A DNA stretch of 64,000 nucleotides, from NCBI GenBank assembly GCA_964016985.1, contig OZ024821.1, forward strand, positions 15,983,211-16,047,210, written 5' to 3'. This stretch comes from Anodontia alba (lineage: Eukaryota > Mollusca > Bivalvia > Lucinida > Lucinidae). The notes under the pieces were generated by a model. That model was not told where the DNA came from. It did no database searches and was given only the letters and a program-made list of their open reading frames with translations. This document shows positions 21,046 through 31,948 of the stretch, in pieces; positions within the stretch are counted from its first letter, which is position 1, and the number at the start of each line of letters is the position of its first letter. The position numbers and the translations under genes are program-made.

Positions 21046-21235
21046 TGGAAAGGAAATGTCCTTTCCGGGGTTCCGTAGTTTTATGTTGGAATCAACTGCT
21101 GCACCTTTTTGTTCCTTCAAAATGCGAACAAATATCAGTGCATGGCATCATCCTTCCTGTTAGACTGGACCCCTTTTCAGAAGAGCTCCAACGAATTTTA
21201 ACAAAGTTACCGTCCATGGAAGTGTATTTGTTTGC

Positions 21236-21977
21236 CATTACGAAAACACGCCTATTCAAATATATAGAAAATTACACCTCCAAAAAAATGAAAATTTTCA
21301 GATAAAAAACTTCGATATTTTTATTATTTCTGTTCAAAATATAGATTGTTGGTACTCGTTAGAACCGCCTCGGTTCGGTGAGGCGGTTTTAACGAGTACC
21401 ACAATCTATGTTTTCGAGCAAAAATAAGAAAAATAATGCATACCCCTGTAAACCCCAGTTTTTTCGCTTTGGTGAATGGCTGGGTTGGGAGCCTTTGTAC
21501 GGGCAGAGTTTTTATGTGTTTCTGTATTAAGAGTAGCATCGGGACCCAGGGTGAAGTTGGCTAGCTGTAAAAGTGCTTTAAACCACCCCCCACGCCCCCC
21601 CCCCCCCTCGGTGGTTTGCTCTACTGACCTTTCTAAGGCGGTGGTCCCGGTGTTAGTCTTACTCTTTGTTGCTTTGTGGTTTATTCTACGAGGCGATTTG
21701 TTGTATGTCTTTCCATGTGTCATTTTGTTCTTGTGAGTTTTAGTCCTTTTAGTATTGCGATTACCTCGCTTGGGGAAGAGAGAGCTAATCTTAGTGCTTT
21801 TCGTACGTTTGTCCGATTTGTGCTTGTTTGGATTTGTCGGTTTCCTCTTCCTCTTTGGGTCTGGGAAGGGCTGCGGTTTGTGATTGTGGCACTCCCTGGG
21901 CTTTTCTCGTACCTTTTTTTACTATATAAAAGTGGGGTTCGAGGGGGTCAAAATAATATAGTCATGTTTTCGTAATG
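21236..21977 (-). mobile_element. F1 foldback copy 7, split by R2
   Basis: CATTACGAAAACACGCC starts the R arm; the central hairpin lies at 21345-21415. The L arm is broken after AAACCCCAGTTTT (about 21463) by R2 copy c and resumes at TTTACTATATAAAAGTGGGG (about 21915), ending ATGTTTTCGTAATG. Here both termini read CATTACG. Confidence 0.85.
21464..21912 (+). repeat. R2 repeat, copy c, longest
   Basis: It includes about 155 bp upstream of the part seen in copy a (from TTCGCTTTGGTGAATGGCTG), then a C-rich run at 21582-21607, then the core from GACCTTTCTAAGGCGGTGGT to GTGATTGTGGCACTCCCTGG. The full element may therefore be about 450 bp. It sits in the L arm of F1 copy 7. Confidence 0.75.
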
Positions 21978-22865
21978 CAGAGCGCATTTGGTCCCTTACC
22001 CATCCACTGGACTTATACTTCGTCTTGTCTATACCATTTTATATACTGCTCTCAATAAATAACTAAACACCTGTTTAAACTTTGCAATTTGCGAGCTTTA
22101 TTTGCTAAGATGGACATAGTATTTGCACATACATGTGCTGTTATGCGTCTTTTATGAAAGGTTTTCGACTATTATGATCTTTTACTGTTCATTTAAAGTC
22201 ATATGACGCCCCTTCATTGACTGCCAGCCATGACCCACGAAAAACCCTTTGGGACAAAACGTGTATCCGATGTCTAACAATGCTTAACAGCCTCATGGGC
22301 AGGTATCGGACCTTACCTGACGGAAAACGGAGTCTATTTTTAATGTGTAAGTCCAGTAGTTCGTGTTAATTCCGAATGTTTCAAACTAGTTTCATAACTT
22401 CGTTTGGATTTTTATGCCACATCTCGTGAAAAAAAAACAAAACAACAAAGTTTAACAATCAAACAACCTTTTATCTGCTTAAAGCTGATGTGTATCGCGC
22501 AGTAAGCTCGCTAGAACTGATTTCTACCTTTGAATATTACACGAGGCACAACATATCACGTGCCCAAAGTAACTACCACATTGGTCCAAACATAAATTTG
22601 CGAAATGAAAAGACAATTCTTTCCAGCTATACTTAACGAAACGCGGGAAAGGTTTATTATATTTCATAACGGAATAAAGCCTAAATTTGCATATTAGGTC
22701 AATGTTTTCAATCTAATTTGATTGTACAGTTAGGAGTTTGAAAACATAAGTTTGTGTTGGTTTTATTTATTTTTTTCCCTAAGTATCATTTGTTTCCATC
22801 TCAAACGGGACAACTATTTAAAAAAGCGTTCAGGTAAAACACAAGCACAACGATAAATGGAGAGG
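21978..22865. other. Unclassified sequence
   Basis: No open frames above 60 codons and no repeat ends seen. Confidence 0.5.
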
Positions 22866-23107
22866 TACCTCATGACACACGTACTATGTCCCCTCTTGAT
22901 AAACGTACTATGTCACCTCATTATGCACGTACTATATCCCCTCATGATACACGTACTTTGTCACCTCATGATACACGTACTATGTCATCTCATGATACAC
23001 GTACTATGTCATCTCATGATACACGTACTATGTCATCTCATGATACACGTACTATGTCATCTCATGATACACGTACTATGTCATCTCATGATACACGTAC
23101 TATGTCG
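22866..23107 (+). repeat. 24-bp minisatellite
   Basis: About ten copies of TGATACACGTACTATGTCAT plus CTCA. The first four vary and the last six are nearly identical. Because 24 is a multiple of three, two frames stay open through the array (repeats of MIHVLCHL and SSHDTRTM). Both are explained by the repeat period. Confidence 0.93.
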
Positions 23108-23332
23108 ACTCCAATAATGCCCTTCAAATTAGGTTTAAAAACTTCTGTTTGACTTCATTTTTTGGCGTTCTTATCCAACTTACTACACGTGCTGAGATGT
23201 GCTACATGGAACATGTTGAGAGGTATTGATTACTGGTAAGATTAAAGAGTTGACAGTTTCGCACTAAGGCTGACCAGTTGTTATACTCCCAGAGGCAGAC
23301 ACTATATAGTGGACAGCTCAATATATACACCA
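23108..23332. other. Spacer between minisatellite and Q2
   Basis: Nothing recognised. Confidence 0.5.
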
Positions 23333-23565
23333 GGGCCCAGTTGTTCAAAGCTAACGATATCGTTAGTTAACGATTCGTTAAAATTTAAATCAAGTGATAC
23401 GCAAATATGCTGAAAGTTTTTGCTGAAAAAATGTGAGTAGCTTTTGCTACTCACATTTTTTCAGCAAAAAATATCACAATATTGTATATTGAATCCGCTA
23501 AAATAGTTTACGAAATAACCATTAACGAGCTCGTTAAGCTAACGACGCTTTGAACAACTGGGCCC
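23333..23565. mobile_element. Q-family MITE, copy 2
   Basis: Complete: GGGCCCAGTTGTTCAAAGCT to CTTTGAACAACTGGGCCC. Subterminal inverted words CGTTAGTTAACGATTCGTTA and CATTAACGAGCTCGTTAAGC flank the central GTGAGTAGCTTTTGCTACTCAC hairpin. Confidence 0.88.
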
Positions 23566-23689
23566 AGATTGCGTACATAGGTGTAGCGCTCATTACGCAC
23601 ATTACACATGTGCATAACGTGCGTAACTTACAGAAGAAAAATAACGTTATTGGCAATAAAGAGATGTCAACTAACATAAAATATTTTGC

Positions 23690-23930
23690 TTTTTTACCAT
23701 AAGGTCTGATCTTAAAGGAAATAATGTATCGCTTCAAAAATAAGAGCTACTCTTGAATGAAAGAGTTTGCTCCCTAAAATATTTCCTTTAAGAGTAGTCC
23801 CTGTTTTGGAAGCGATACTGTACTAGGGAAGGGGTGGGGGGTGGGGGGGGGGGTGGGTGGGGAATTATTTTCTTTAAGAGTAGCCCATATTTTGGAGGCG
23901 ATACTAAGGAGATTCTTTCATGAGTTTTCC
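23690..23930. repeat. G-family variant and G-rich run
   Basis: Inverted segments TAAGAGCTACTCTTGAATGA and TTTCCTTTAAGAGTAGTCCC occur with TTTTGGAAGCGATAC repeated at 23794 and 23892. 23822-23862 is G-rich (GGGGTGGGGGGTGGGGGGG and following) with G-quadruplex potential. Confidence 0.5.
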
Positions 23931-24319
23931 TGGTGATTCGTAAAAATTATTCTTTTCTGGCTGCTCCACTGGCGCAGATGTTATCTTAGCCATGACCTTT
24001 CACTGTTTACGTATCCAATAAGATAGACTTTCTTAGTTCAAGTCTCAATTTGCTTTACTACCACAAGAGATCCATAAACTCATGTTTACCGCTAATTTTC
24101 TTATCAACATACCATATATAAGCCCATAATTAGTGTCTAAAACCATTGGTGAACCTCAGAAATTTGTTTCATCCGAGGACGCAAAATTGCAAAAACTTGT
24201 CCATTTCCTTTCAGAGACGGTACACGGCCGCCAATAGCTGGATACACATACTGATTTGATTATACCTTAGCTCCATCAGAATAATTGACTTAAACTCAGC
24301 AGCCTGTTTGTCTTTTAAT

Positions 24320-24520
24320 CTTTAACACTCTCTGGGCAATTTCAACAGGTTGTAAATACATATATTTCTCTGTTGTTGTTTTTCTTCAGAAACTAAGGTT
24401 GGACATTTCATGCAAATTGGAGACAATTTGCATGAAAGGTCGAACCCTAGTTTCTTGGAAAATAAGAAATGGAATACACAATATCGTTTGCCAAAACATT
24501 TAACCAGCATGCAAAGCCTA
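24320..24520. mobile_element. C-family hairpin element
   Basis: AGAAACTAAGGTTGGACATT TCATGCAAATTG pairs with CAATTTGCATGAAAGGTCGA ACCCTAGTTTCT. Same core as 8210-8475 and 41080-41275. Confidence 0.6.
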
Positions 24521-24927
24521 AGGTCATTATGATTTGAGCCATGCCGTGAGGAATTGTTTCTTATCACATATACAATGTATGCAAACTATGTTTGTAGGAT
24601 TTGGAAAGGTGCGGAGCCTAACTTAGCGTGAGATGTCTGGAATTTGAACATTTAAACTTTAACCTGTTGAAAGTGAATAAACAGACGGCATATAGAAGCT
24701 ATTTGTTTTACTTTTCACCGATATTTGTAAACAAGAGCTAATATACGTTCGTAGGGGCTTTTCAGTAACAGGAATATTTTCACCATATTAGCAAACAAGA
24801 AGACCATAATGGTTCTGTATGGCTTTTCTGAGAATGCAAGCAAAATATAGCCTGTTGCCTCTGGCTAGTTTGGTTTTGTGCCTGTTAGTTAGTAAATGTT
24901 CACGAACATTCCAGGAAGAATATCAGT
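24521..24927. other. Unclassified sequence
   Basis: Nothing recognised on either strand. Confidence 0.45.
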
Positions 24928-25143
24928 ACCGTATTTACCCTAAGTATTCGGACACCTCAACTCCTTACCATATATGTTCTAAAATTTGATCCAGTACAAT
25001 TCAATACCCGATGTTGTGTCTAAAAATTGCTGGATGAGTGGCAAAAAGTGTAGACCCAGATGAGACGCCGCGTTCTGCGGCGTCTCATCTGGGTCTATAC
25101 TGTTTGCTCAGGTATGTCTGTCCGAATACATATGGTAAATCCA
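24928..25143. mobile_element. P-family MITE with T hairpin
   Basis: Ends ACCGTATTTACCCTAAGTAT then TCGGACA, and TGTCCGAATACATATGGTAA then AT, form an inverted repeat. The T hairpin inside is perfect: GTGTAGACCCAGATGAGACG then CCGC, loop TTCT, and the complement. A degraded relative lies at 44640-44752. Confidence 0.7.
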
Positions 25144-25189
25144 GTAGCTTCAGTGCTTCTTGGCAAGGAATTGTAACTTCACATTTTCA

Positions 25190-26225
25190 ATGACTTTGGA
25201 CAAAGGTCAAGGGTAATCCTTGTGAAGGAGATACGGAGTAAAAAAGAAACCACTATATGAATAAGCAAAGGGGCTTAATTACGTCAAAACTGGAAGGGTG
25301 GGTTAGTTCCCTTTCACTGTATATCGTCTAATGATGTTTGTAAAAAACATTTCTAGGTGAGATCTTTAAAGGTTTTAAAGTTATAGCTAAGCAAACACGA
25401 AACATTATTATTTGAACTTTGATCTTAAATTGTGACCTTATCCTTCATCAGAGAGGATTCAGTTATGAGTTCTGCATATCACTTTGGTATGATGAACAGT
25501 TGACCAACATTTTATAAATATCCTTCAATCCCATTAGAAGATATGAAGCGGGCAGGAAAAAATTATGAACAGACAGACGGACGACAGACGGAGAGAAAGA
25601 CAGAGAGTGGACGGACAACGTCAGGATATAATACTATCCGTCATTTGACAATAATCGGTGGAGGAGATATGGGGCGTACATTGTACACAATCTCACTATA
25701 AGAAATAAACAAAAAAGGCATAATTACGTTAGAACTGAATACGGTTCTTTTTCCCTGCACATCGTCTGATCATGTGTTACATTTGTACAAAGTTTCATGA
25801 AAAATCTTAAACGGTTTTAAAAGTTATAGAGCGGACTCGAATTATTACCTAAAATAAACAAAGGGGCATAATTACGTCAGAACTGAAGGTAGGGTTACAT
25901 TTTTTTTTTCTGCACATTATCTGATCATGCCTTATATTTGTACAAAGTTTCACGAAGAAATGTTTAACGGTTTTAAAACTATAGAGCGGACACAAAATAT
26001 TGCCATATGAACTTTGACCTTGTAGTGTGACCTTGACATTTATTGGAAAGGACTGTTTTACGAGTTCTGCACTTGTCTTGGTATGGCGATCATTTGAGCA
26101 AAGTTTTATAAAAACAAATCCTTCAATCGATTAAGGACATATGGAGCGGACACTAAAAGTTAACGGACAGACGGAGAGACAAGACAGACAGACGGACGGA
26201 CGGACAACGTGACTACACAATACGG
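25190..26225 (+). repeat. Bivalve-type tandem repeat ending in GACGGACGGAC
   Basis: Three related segments (about 25190-25620, 25640-25850 and 25850-26215) share AAAGGGGCATAATTACGTCA, a CATCGTCTGATCATG-like word, GTACAAAGTTTCATGA, GGTTTTAAAGTTATAGAGCG, TTTGACCTTG and CCTTCAATC. The first and third end in a run of ACAGACGGACG-type repeats and GGACAACG. Repeats with these words are common in bivalve genomes; that is recollection, not a search. Non-coding here. Confidence 0.7.
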
Positions 26226-26542
26226 GTATTTCGACGAGCCTATACAAATAAAGAAACATCACAGAATTGCATCTTATGATTCAGCCTACAGAGTTCTAAA
26301 GCTTAAAATATATATATGAGACGAAACGGAGACTGGACAGCGCAACCAAGCGCCCACAAAGGGTACATGTATCAACTCAGTTGTGCTTACTTTTACCCAG
26401 AAGAGCAGAGTTGCATATTATCTCCCATTATTATTTAGTTGTTTCGTTGTTATGTAACAATGCATTTAATACAAATGTATAATTGTTTTATTTCATTTTC
26501 GCTTATTTTAGTTTAATTTTAGTTTATTGCTGTAATACATCA
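26226..26542. other. Unclassified AT-rich spacer
   Basis: Nothing recognised. Confidence 0.5.
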
Positions 26543-26785
26543 GGGCTCAGTTGTTCAAAACTAACGATGTCGTTAGTAAACGCATCGGTAAAACTTTGAC
26601 CATTAAATATGGCATATGTGCTAATATTTTTGCTGAAAAAATGTGAGTAGCTTTTGCATTTGCAAAAGCTACTCACATTTTTTGTCAGCAAAAATAACTG
26701 AATTAGGTATTGAACCTATTAGAACAGTTAACATTTTGACCACTAACGAGTTTGTTAAGCTAACGATGCTTTGAAGAACTGGGCC
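26543..26785. mobile_element. Q-family MITE, copy 3
   Basis: GGGCTCAGTTGTTCAAAACT on the left, GCTTTGAAGAACTGGGCC on the right, with the AAAATGTGAGTAGCTTTTGC hairpin in the centre. Confidence 0.85.
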
Positions 26786-27047
26786 ATGTTCACTTAAGGG
26801 GAATGGTACACTTCAAAAGGAACCACATTCAAAATTGTTTTAACGGCCTTCAGAAAAAGGAATCTACTCTAAAATGAAACAAATTGCTTCCTTCGTTCTA
26901 TCTAGAGTTGACCCCCTTTTTGTTATTTTTTGTACCTCATCTCTTTTTTTTTTTTAACCAGGTTAATCTGTGCCTCGTGATTGGGTCTTTTTCTTAGGAA
27001 ACGTCATTTATATTTGGGTCGGGTAACAGTATTTCCTACAAGATTGC

Positions 27048-27240
27048 AAGTTTGCTCAGCGAAAACGCAAATCAGCCAGCACATTCGCACAGTCTGATGT
27101 GAGTCTTCACATGGCACTCCGTGGGTAGGATCCAAGGCGTCTACGGACAGACAGCGAAGACTATGATCAGCCTGCTCGAGAATCCGATGCACAGTGATCT
27201 TAGTCTTCGCTGGGCACAAATATGACCTTGTAGGAAATGC
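27048..27240. mobile_element. H-prime element flanked by an inverted TTTCCTACAAG pair
   Basis: TATTTCCTACAAGATTGC on the left and TTGTAGGAAATGC on the right (27230-27241) are inverted. Inside are degraded H hairpin arms (CACAGTCTGATGTGAGTCTT, and GACTATGATCAGCCTGC with GATCTTAGTCTTCGCTGGGC). The minus-strand frame at 27004-27219 is an artefact. Confidence 0.5.
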
Positions 27241-27249
27241 TGAGCCCTG

Positions 27250-27855
27250 AGTTATTTGTTTTCGGCTACATGAAGAAAAGCTTGAACTGTCTTATTTCAA
27301 ATAACGATAACAATTTTATCATGTTCCTGGTTTGTTCCAATGCCGTTAACTCTTATCTCATTATATAATCACAGCTCCAGATAAGTTATTATATTAGAGC
27401 AGATAACTTGTGTATCATTTTTGTTATTTACTGTTGTACGAAAACATACATGTAGTAGCTACTCATTGGAATAGTCCCGCAGAGACAGTTCCACTGCAAG
27501 AGTTTTTGTTGAAGTGATCATAAAATGTCTTATCTGGAACAATATTGAAATCTGCTAGAACAAAATATAATCAGCATCTGTATTAGGTTACACATAGTAA
27601 AATCATGCCATAAGATGAAATGAGCTTCATGTCTAGAGCTTCGATGGAAATAAAACTAGACAAGGGTATTGTTTAAGAGCTAAGCATAGCGTCGATGCAT
27701 ATACATATACTGGTCGTGGTCGTGAGTTACACGTTTTGACTGTGATATTTCATAGTATGAGTTTGGCAGCCTCTATGCAATCAATCGCTCCTTATTTTTG
27801 ACAACATTTGACCCTAGATTTAGTGCCAGTAAAATTGATTAAACCCGCGCCCTCC
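27250..27855. other. Unclassified AT-rich sequence
   Basis: A weak relative of the F1-like hairpin core (GAAAACATACATGTAGTAGC, ACTCATTGGAATAG) lies at 27439-27490. Nothing else recognised. Confidence 0.4.
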
Positions 27856-28115
27856 ACCAACCTGTAATTGGGTCGATTGTTCACAATCATAGTATACAAA
27901 CGCCAAACAAATCCTTAAGCTAGTTGTCCACGTGATTATCATTGACCAATGTAATCAAACCGTACGTTAGACGAGATCCAGGTAATGGTTATTTATAGCC
28001 GCTCTGGCGTCAGAGTGCTGTTGATAGAGTGTTATCTGTAAAACGTGGACTGGAACATTTGGGACATTGGTAAATAGTGCAGACCCAGATCAGACGCCGC
28101 AGAACGTTTAGATTA
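27856..28115 (-). mobile_element. M1 element with half a T hairpin
   Basis: M1 is the reverse of 53500-53763. Shared words are GGGTCGATTGTT, GTTGTCCACGTGATTATCAT, ATGGTTATTTATAGCCGC and GGACTGGAACATTTGGGACA. It ends in GTGCAGACCCAGATCAGACG CCGCAGAACG, the first arm of a T hairpin; the second arm is absent. Confidence 0.6.
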
Positions 28116-28217
28116 CCTAAAGAGTTAAATGAAACAGTCTTAAGTCCCCATTTAGGACAATTTTCCAAGCCTAAACTCAGGGGCAAAATACCCAGCAATG
28201 CTGTCAGTGATTTATAC

Positions 28218-28323
28218 CCAGTCAGCATTCTACGTAAATCTATATCGGGCCGTCATCGGCCCGTCAGGGTAGCTGACGGACCGATGACGGCCCGATGTAG
28301 ATTTACGTAGAATGCTTGCTGGG
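28218..28323. mobile_element. W palindrome, copy 1
   Basis: Arms of about 50 nt: CCCAGTCAGCATTCTACGTA and ATCGGGCCGTCATCGGCCCG pair with CGGACCGATGACGGCCCGAT and TACGTAGAATGCTTGCTGGG around GGGTAGCTGA. GC-rich centre. A second copy lies at 43981-44088. Confidence 0.8.
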
Positions 28324-28327
28324 TACC

Positions 28328-28570
28328 ACGGACCGTTCTAAGGTGGTCGTTCTGAGGTTGTTTGTTTTTTTGTGTGACATCATGGCCGCTCACTGCGGGA
28401 CTTTGTTTCATGTTTTGTCCCTTCCGTTATCATATTATTGTTTTTGATGGATCTTTTCCAACATTGGGATGACCTCATTGAGGGAGAGGGAGCTGATTAC
28501 GTTGCATTTCTTTGGTTTGTGACTTGTGTGCTGTCTGACATGGTTTGTTTGATTTTTCTCTGGGCGACAT
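28328..28570 (+). repeat. R2 repeat, copy d, diverged
   Basis: It begins GACCGTTCTAAGGTGGTCGT directly after W1 and keeps TTTGTTTCATGTTTTGTCCC, GGGATGACCTCATTGAGGGA and GAGCTGATTACGTTGCATTT in R2 order. It is much more diverged than copies a-c, and the R2 3' end is not clear. Confidence 0.55.
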
Positions 28571-28695
28571 TGGCAAAACAAATCCACTAGTTGAAACACA
28601 AAGAGTCCGGCTCAGATTCAACTCGAGCTTCAGTTGTCAGTTTACAGTCCGACCCACACTCGTGTTTCTAGTGGGCTGCTGAGCTGTTAACCGTC

Positions 28696-28880
28696 AACCC
28701 TTAAAGCGCCAATCAAAATTTGTAGCAGATGACATTCTATTTCTTTTTATTTTGCAGAAAAAATATATTTTGGAATTTCATGGGATTCACATGAGATGTA
28801 AAGATGTATTTTCTTTGATTAATAAAAATTAAAAGGAAATGTCGTCTGCAGTAGTAACTATTGTCTTTGTCGCTTTATGG
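28696..28880. mobile_element. C-family element (CCTTAAAGCGCC ends)
   Basis: CAACCCTTAAAGCGCCAATC then AAAATTTGTAGCAGATGACA on the left; AAATGTCGTCTGCAGTAGTA then TTGTCGCTTTATGG on the right. The subterminal CAGACGACAT pairing is conserved with 48508-48692 and 63163-63382. Confidence 0.55.
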
Positions 28881-29680
28881 GTCTGTCGCACAGCATATGT
28901 GCAGTCAGTTATAGCGAGTAAGCTCTGACCAATATTTACTTCCTTTTTCTTCCCGGAAGTTGTCACCGGAAGATGGCAGGACTGGGGCGGACTTGATTAT
29001 ACCGCTGGTCACAAAATTTGGGTCTCACTAATAAGCGTCACGAAGTGACAAGAAACGAATGTCAATAAGTGTCACGAACATATTTTGCAGATTATTTTTA
29101 TTATTTATTACTGATTTACATACATTTTTTATATACTGATATTCATTCTTTAATGATGCTGTGAAGGACTTTTGAAAAGACTACAGATAGGTCTGTGCTG
29201 TGCTCGCATTTAGGCTAAACCAATTTTCATATTAGCTTTGTTTTCTAAAAATAAATTTGTTACTTACATGTAATACATATATATGATATGTTAAGCAGAC
29301 GATATGCGCAAAACATAAACAAAATATCGTTAGAAATTTGGTTCAGAAAACAGAAGTTTTGTTCTTCCCTTAGTTTGCAGTACACATTTGTTCCAAGTGC
29401 CTACATATTTCCCCTGTTTGATCATGATTGCTATATATAGTTCATTAATTTCTATCTCTGCTTTAATGACAGCTCTATCAGTTTATCATTCACTTCGGGT
29501 CAAGAGGGGTCTACTCTTATTAACTAACGGCTACACCAATTTTCTATTAATGTCGTTTGCTTCTGAGATTTTGTTGGACAAAGTGTGTCTGGTGGAGATC
29601 ACGCTATCTTGTATTATAGTTACATGTACACGACTTTGATGCGTATTACAGAAAATCTACTGATTGACTTTTTTTCAAAC
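28881..29680. other. Unclassified sequence
   Basis: The 83-codon frame at 29388-29639 has hydrophobic stretches but no recognisable motif and no support as an exon. Confidence 0.4.
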
Positions 29681-29757
29681 AAACAAATAAACAAATAAAC
29701 AAACAAGCAAATAAACAAACAAACAAACAAAATATATTTAAAATAAAAATAAATAAA
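29670..29757. repeat. (AAAC)n/(AAAT)n simple repeat
   Basis: CAAACAAACAAATAAACAAA-type repeats run up to the left end of the T1 MITE; similar AAATAAATA follows its right end. Confidence 0.9.
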
Positions 29758-29758
29758 T

Positions 29759-29983
29759 GCAGTCGATTCTTTTATCTCGAATCCTAAGGAGCAATTTCTC
29801 CTCTTTGCCACAATATTTTCAATATATCTCTAACTTCAGGGGTCAAATTACATTATTCATTTGTGAAATGTGGTTGTTCGATTTATTTTTTCCTCAATTC
29901 TGCAACTCTGATATGTCGAGGTACGGATATCTCTAAGTGTTTGAGAGAGTCTCTTGGAATTCGAAATAACGAGAGTCGACTAT
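29759..29983. mobile_element. pogo/Tigger-like MITE T1, copy b
   Basis: GCAGTCGATTCTTTTATCTC on the left, AATAACGAGAGTCGACTATA on the right. The interior keeps AGGGGTCAAATTACATTATT and TGTCGAGGTACGGATATCTC, the reverse of sequence in the T1 copy at 4918. Confidence 0.75.
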
Positions 29984-29989
29984 AAATAA

Positions 29990-30560
29990 ATAGTAAAAAA
30001 CACAGTCGGAAAGAGCCCCAATCACAGAATATAGCCTACTCTGACTTTCAGCTTGCAGATAATCGTCACATTTCATCACTGCAGTTTTCAGTAGTTATAA
30101 TTTCAGCTTTTGTCTTAATCCATTGGGCGGACTGGGAGCAACACAACTGTTTGGAGGTATGTGAGAGGGGAGGGGCCAAAGGGATCTCTCCAAACCAAGA
30201 CTTCGTCTGAGATTGTACAGTAGGTACATGTACCCATAAAACTCGGGTTCCGACAGATCCTATTGACATTATGTTTTGAAATTAATTCAAAGTATTGAAG
30301 ATACAAAGATAAAATGTATAAATGAAAAACAGAACGAAGTTTATGATACCTATAGCCTTATGTTTGGAAGTTTAACAGTTAAACAAACATTTGTTATGAC
30401 CGTTGAAGTCATTAACGTGACTAGATGCTCTGGCGGAATAAACTAATATGTAACGCATACTCGTATGATGTACAATGTAGCATGTGGGGTGTCTAAAAAT
30501 GGGAAATATACATTGTCAAAATCAATGATATATCGTTTGTGTACATGTATATATTTACAT
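29990..30560. other. Unclassified sequence
   Basis: Nothing recognised. Minus-strand frames at 30066-30306 overlap each other and carry no motif. Confidence 0.4.
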
Positions 30561-30584
30561 ATTGGTAAATGTAAATCAAGAAAT

Positions 30585-30640
30585 GGCATTTTTGCGGCGT
30601 CTGATCTGGGTTTACACTGTTTGCCAATGTCCCTTTTATG
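30585..30640. repeat. Single T-hairpin arm
   Basis: TTTTGCGGCGTCTGATCTGG then GTTTACACTGTTTGCCAATG is the second arm of a T hairpin without its first. The missing partner arm type ends the M1 copy at 28115. Confidence 0.55.
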
Positions 30641-30741
30641 TTAATCTTTCAATCTCAAAATTTCTAATGTGGAATCTTCCGTCTTTGAATTTGGACATAC
30701 CTACTGTTGCAAATAAGGATGTTAGTTATACATCAAGATCA

Positions 30742-30985
30742 GGGCCCAGTTGTTCAAAGCTAACGACGTCGTTAGTTAACGATTCGTTAAAATTTACATC
30801 GAGTGATACGCAAATATTCTGAATTTTTTTGCTGAAAAAATGTGAGTAGCTTTTGCAGTGCAAAAGCTACTCACATTTTGTCAGCAAAAAATATCAGAAT
30901 ATTGTGTATTGAATCCACTAAAACAGTTAACGAAATGACCCTTAACGACGTCGTTAAGCTAACGACGCTTTGAACAACTGGGCCC
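30742..30985. mobile_element. Q-family MITE, copy 4
   Basis: Complete: GGGCCCAGTTGTTCAAAGCT to CTTTGAACAACTGGGCCC, hairpin centre TGTGAGTAGCTTTTGCAGTG followed by its complement. Confidence 0.9.
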
Positions 30986-30994
30986 TGACTTACA

Positions 30995-31042
30995 CACAGT
31001 GTAGATCCAGATGAGCCGTCTCATCTGGATCTACACTATTTG
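30995..31042. repeat. Free T hairpin
   Basis: CAGTGTAGATCCAGATGAGC pairs with CGTCTCATCTGGATCTACAC. No wider element ends found. Confidence 0.6.
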
Positions 31043-31149
31043 CATACTATTAGGCGTTTGTTTAGGTCTATAGGGCTGAAAAGTACAACTAAAGGCATTC
31101 ACAACGACATGATACGGCTATTAAATTAATTGATGTACAACAAAAGAAA

Positions 31150-31345
31150 ACGGTCATTATGTACTATCCGTTGAGGGCCCAGATTAGTCTGCGCTTTCAC
31201 AAAGTCTGATCAGGGCCTTCATTGTTTGCTCACAAAACCACTAAATACTATAGAAAATATCGAAGACCTTGACCAGACTTCGAGGTTACGCAGGATCATC
31301 TTCGCAGTTCACGTCTGGCCGAAGGTTCTTTTACTAGCGTCAAGC
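31150..31345. repeat. Degraded H-type double hairpin
   Basis: GGGCCCAGATTAGTCTGCGC with AGTCTGATCAGGGCCTTC, then GAAGACCTTGACCAGACTTC with GCAGGATCATCTTCGC. Confidence 0.5.
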
Positions 31346-31437
31346 GTCACATTAATTGTAAATTCCCCTGATCAAATGTTAACATCCATTAATGCTTGAC
31401 TTTACGTAGCTCTGGATAAAGTGCTCGTTCAACTAAA

Positions 31438-31545
31438 AATGTTGATTATTTTCTTATTTCTACGCGAAAACATATGTTGTGGAAACTCATATGAATCGCC
31501 TCAGCAAGGCCATTCTAAAGTGCACCCGCTACACATGATTTCGCG
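31438..31545. repeat. Degraded F1-like hairpin core
   Basis: ATTTTCTTATTTCTACGCGA then AAACATATGTTGTGGAAACT and GAATCGCCTCAGC resemble the hairpin at 47126-47236, with a poor right arm. Confidence 0.45.
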
Positions 31546-31709
31546 GATAAATGAGACAAATATAAATATGAAGTGCCCTCTTATCAAGGGCTATACTGAT
31601 TCACCAAGGGAGACACTGTGCATCATCAATTGTTTCAACTCATGTCTGATATGAAATATTAATATTGCTATCCTTTAAACTAATAGCTGATTTTATGAAC
31701 CGAAACTAG

Positions 31710-31945
31710 AGGAAACGTACCTTCTGGCATGTGCGCCCAACGAAGACTCAAATCAGCCTGCGCATCTGCGCAGTCTGATCAGTCTTCGTTGTCCGCATAA
31801 AGAAACTTTGTATCTATCGATATCCAAAATGCGACTGGTGAAGATTCTGATCAGACTGCGCGAACGCGCAGGCTGATCTGAATCTTCGCTGTTTGCACAT
31901 GTCCCAAGTTATGTTTTCGGCCGTTGCGGCTCATACATGTATGTG
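31710..31945. mobile_element. H-family double-hairpin element, most complete
   Basis: Left end AAACGTACCTTCTGGCATGT, right end ACATGTCCCAAGTTATGTTT. Hairpin 1: GAAGACTCAAATCAGCCTGC, GCATCTGCGC, AGTCTGATCAGTCTTCGTTG. Hairpin 2: GAAGATTCTGATCAGACTGC, GCGAACGCGC, AGGCTGATCTGAATCTTCGC. A unique linker of about 50 bp separates them. Non-coding. Confidence 0.75.
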
Positions 31946-31948
31946 CTT

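Noticed and set aside
21476..21736. Frame in R2 copy c as a conserved protein
   Set aside because: Copies a and c are so similar in DNA that a shared frame is no evidence, and copy b has a stop in it.
22866..23107. CRISPR-like array
   Set aside because: Repeats are head to tail without unique spacers, and the context is animal DNA. The same holds for the 54-, 29- and 26-bp arrays.
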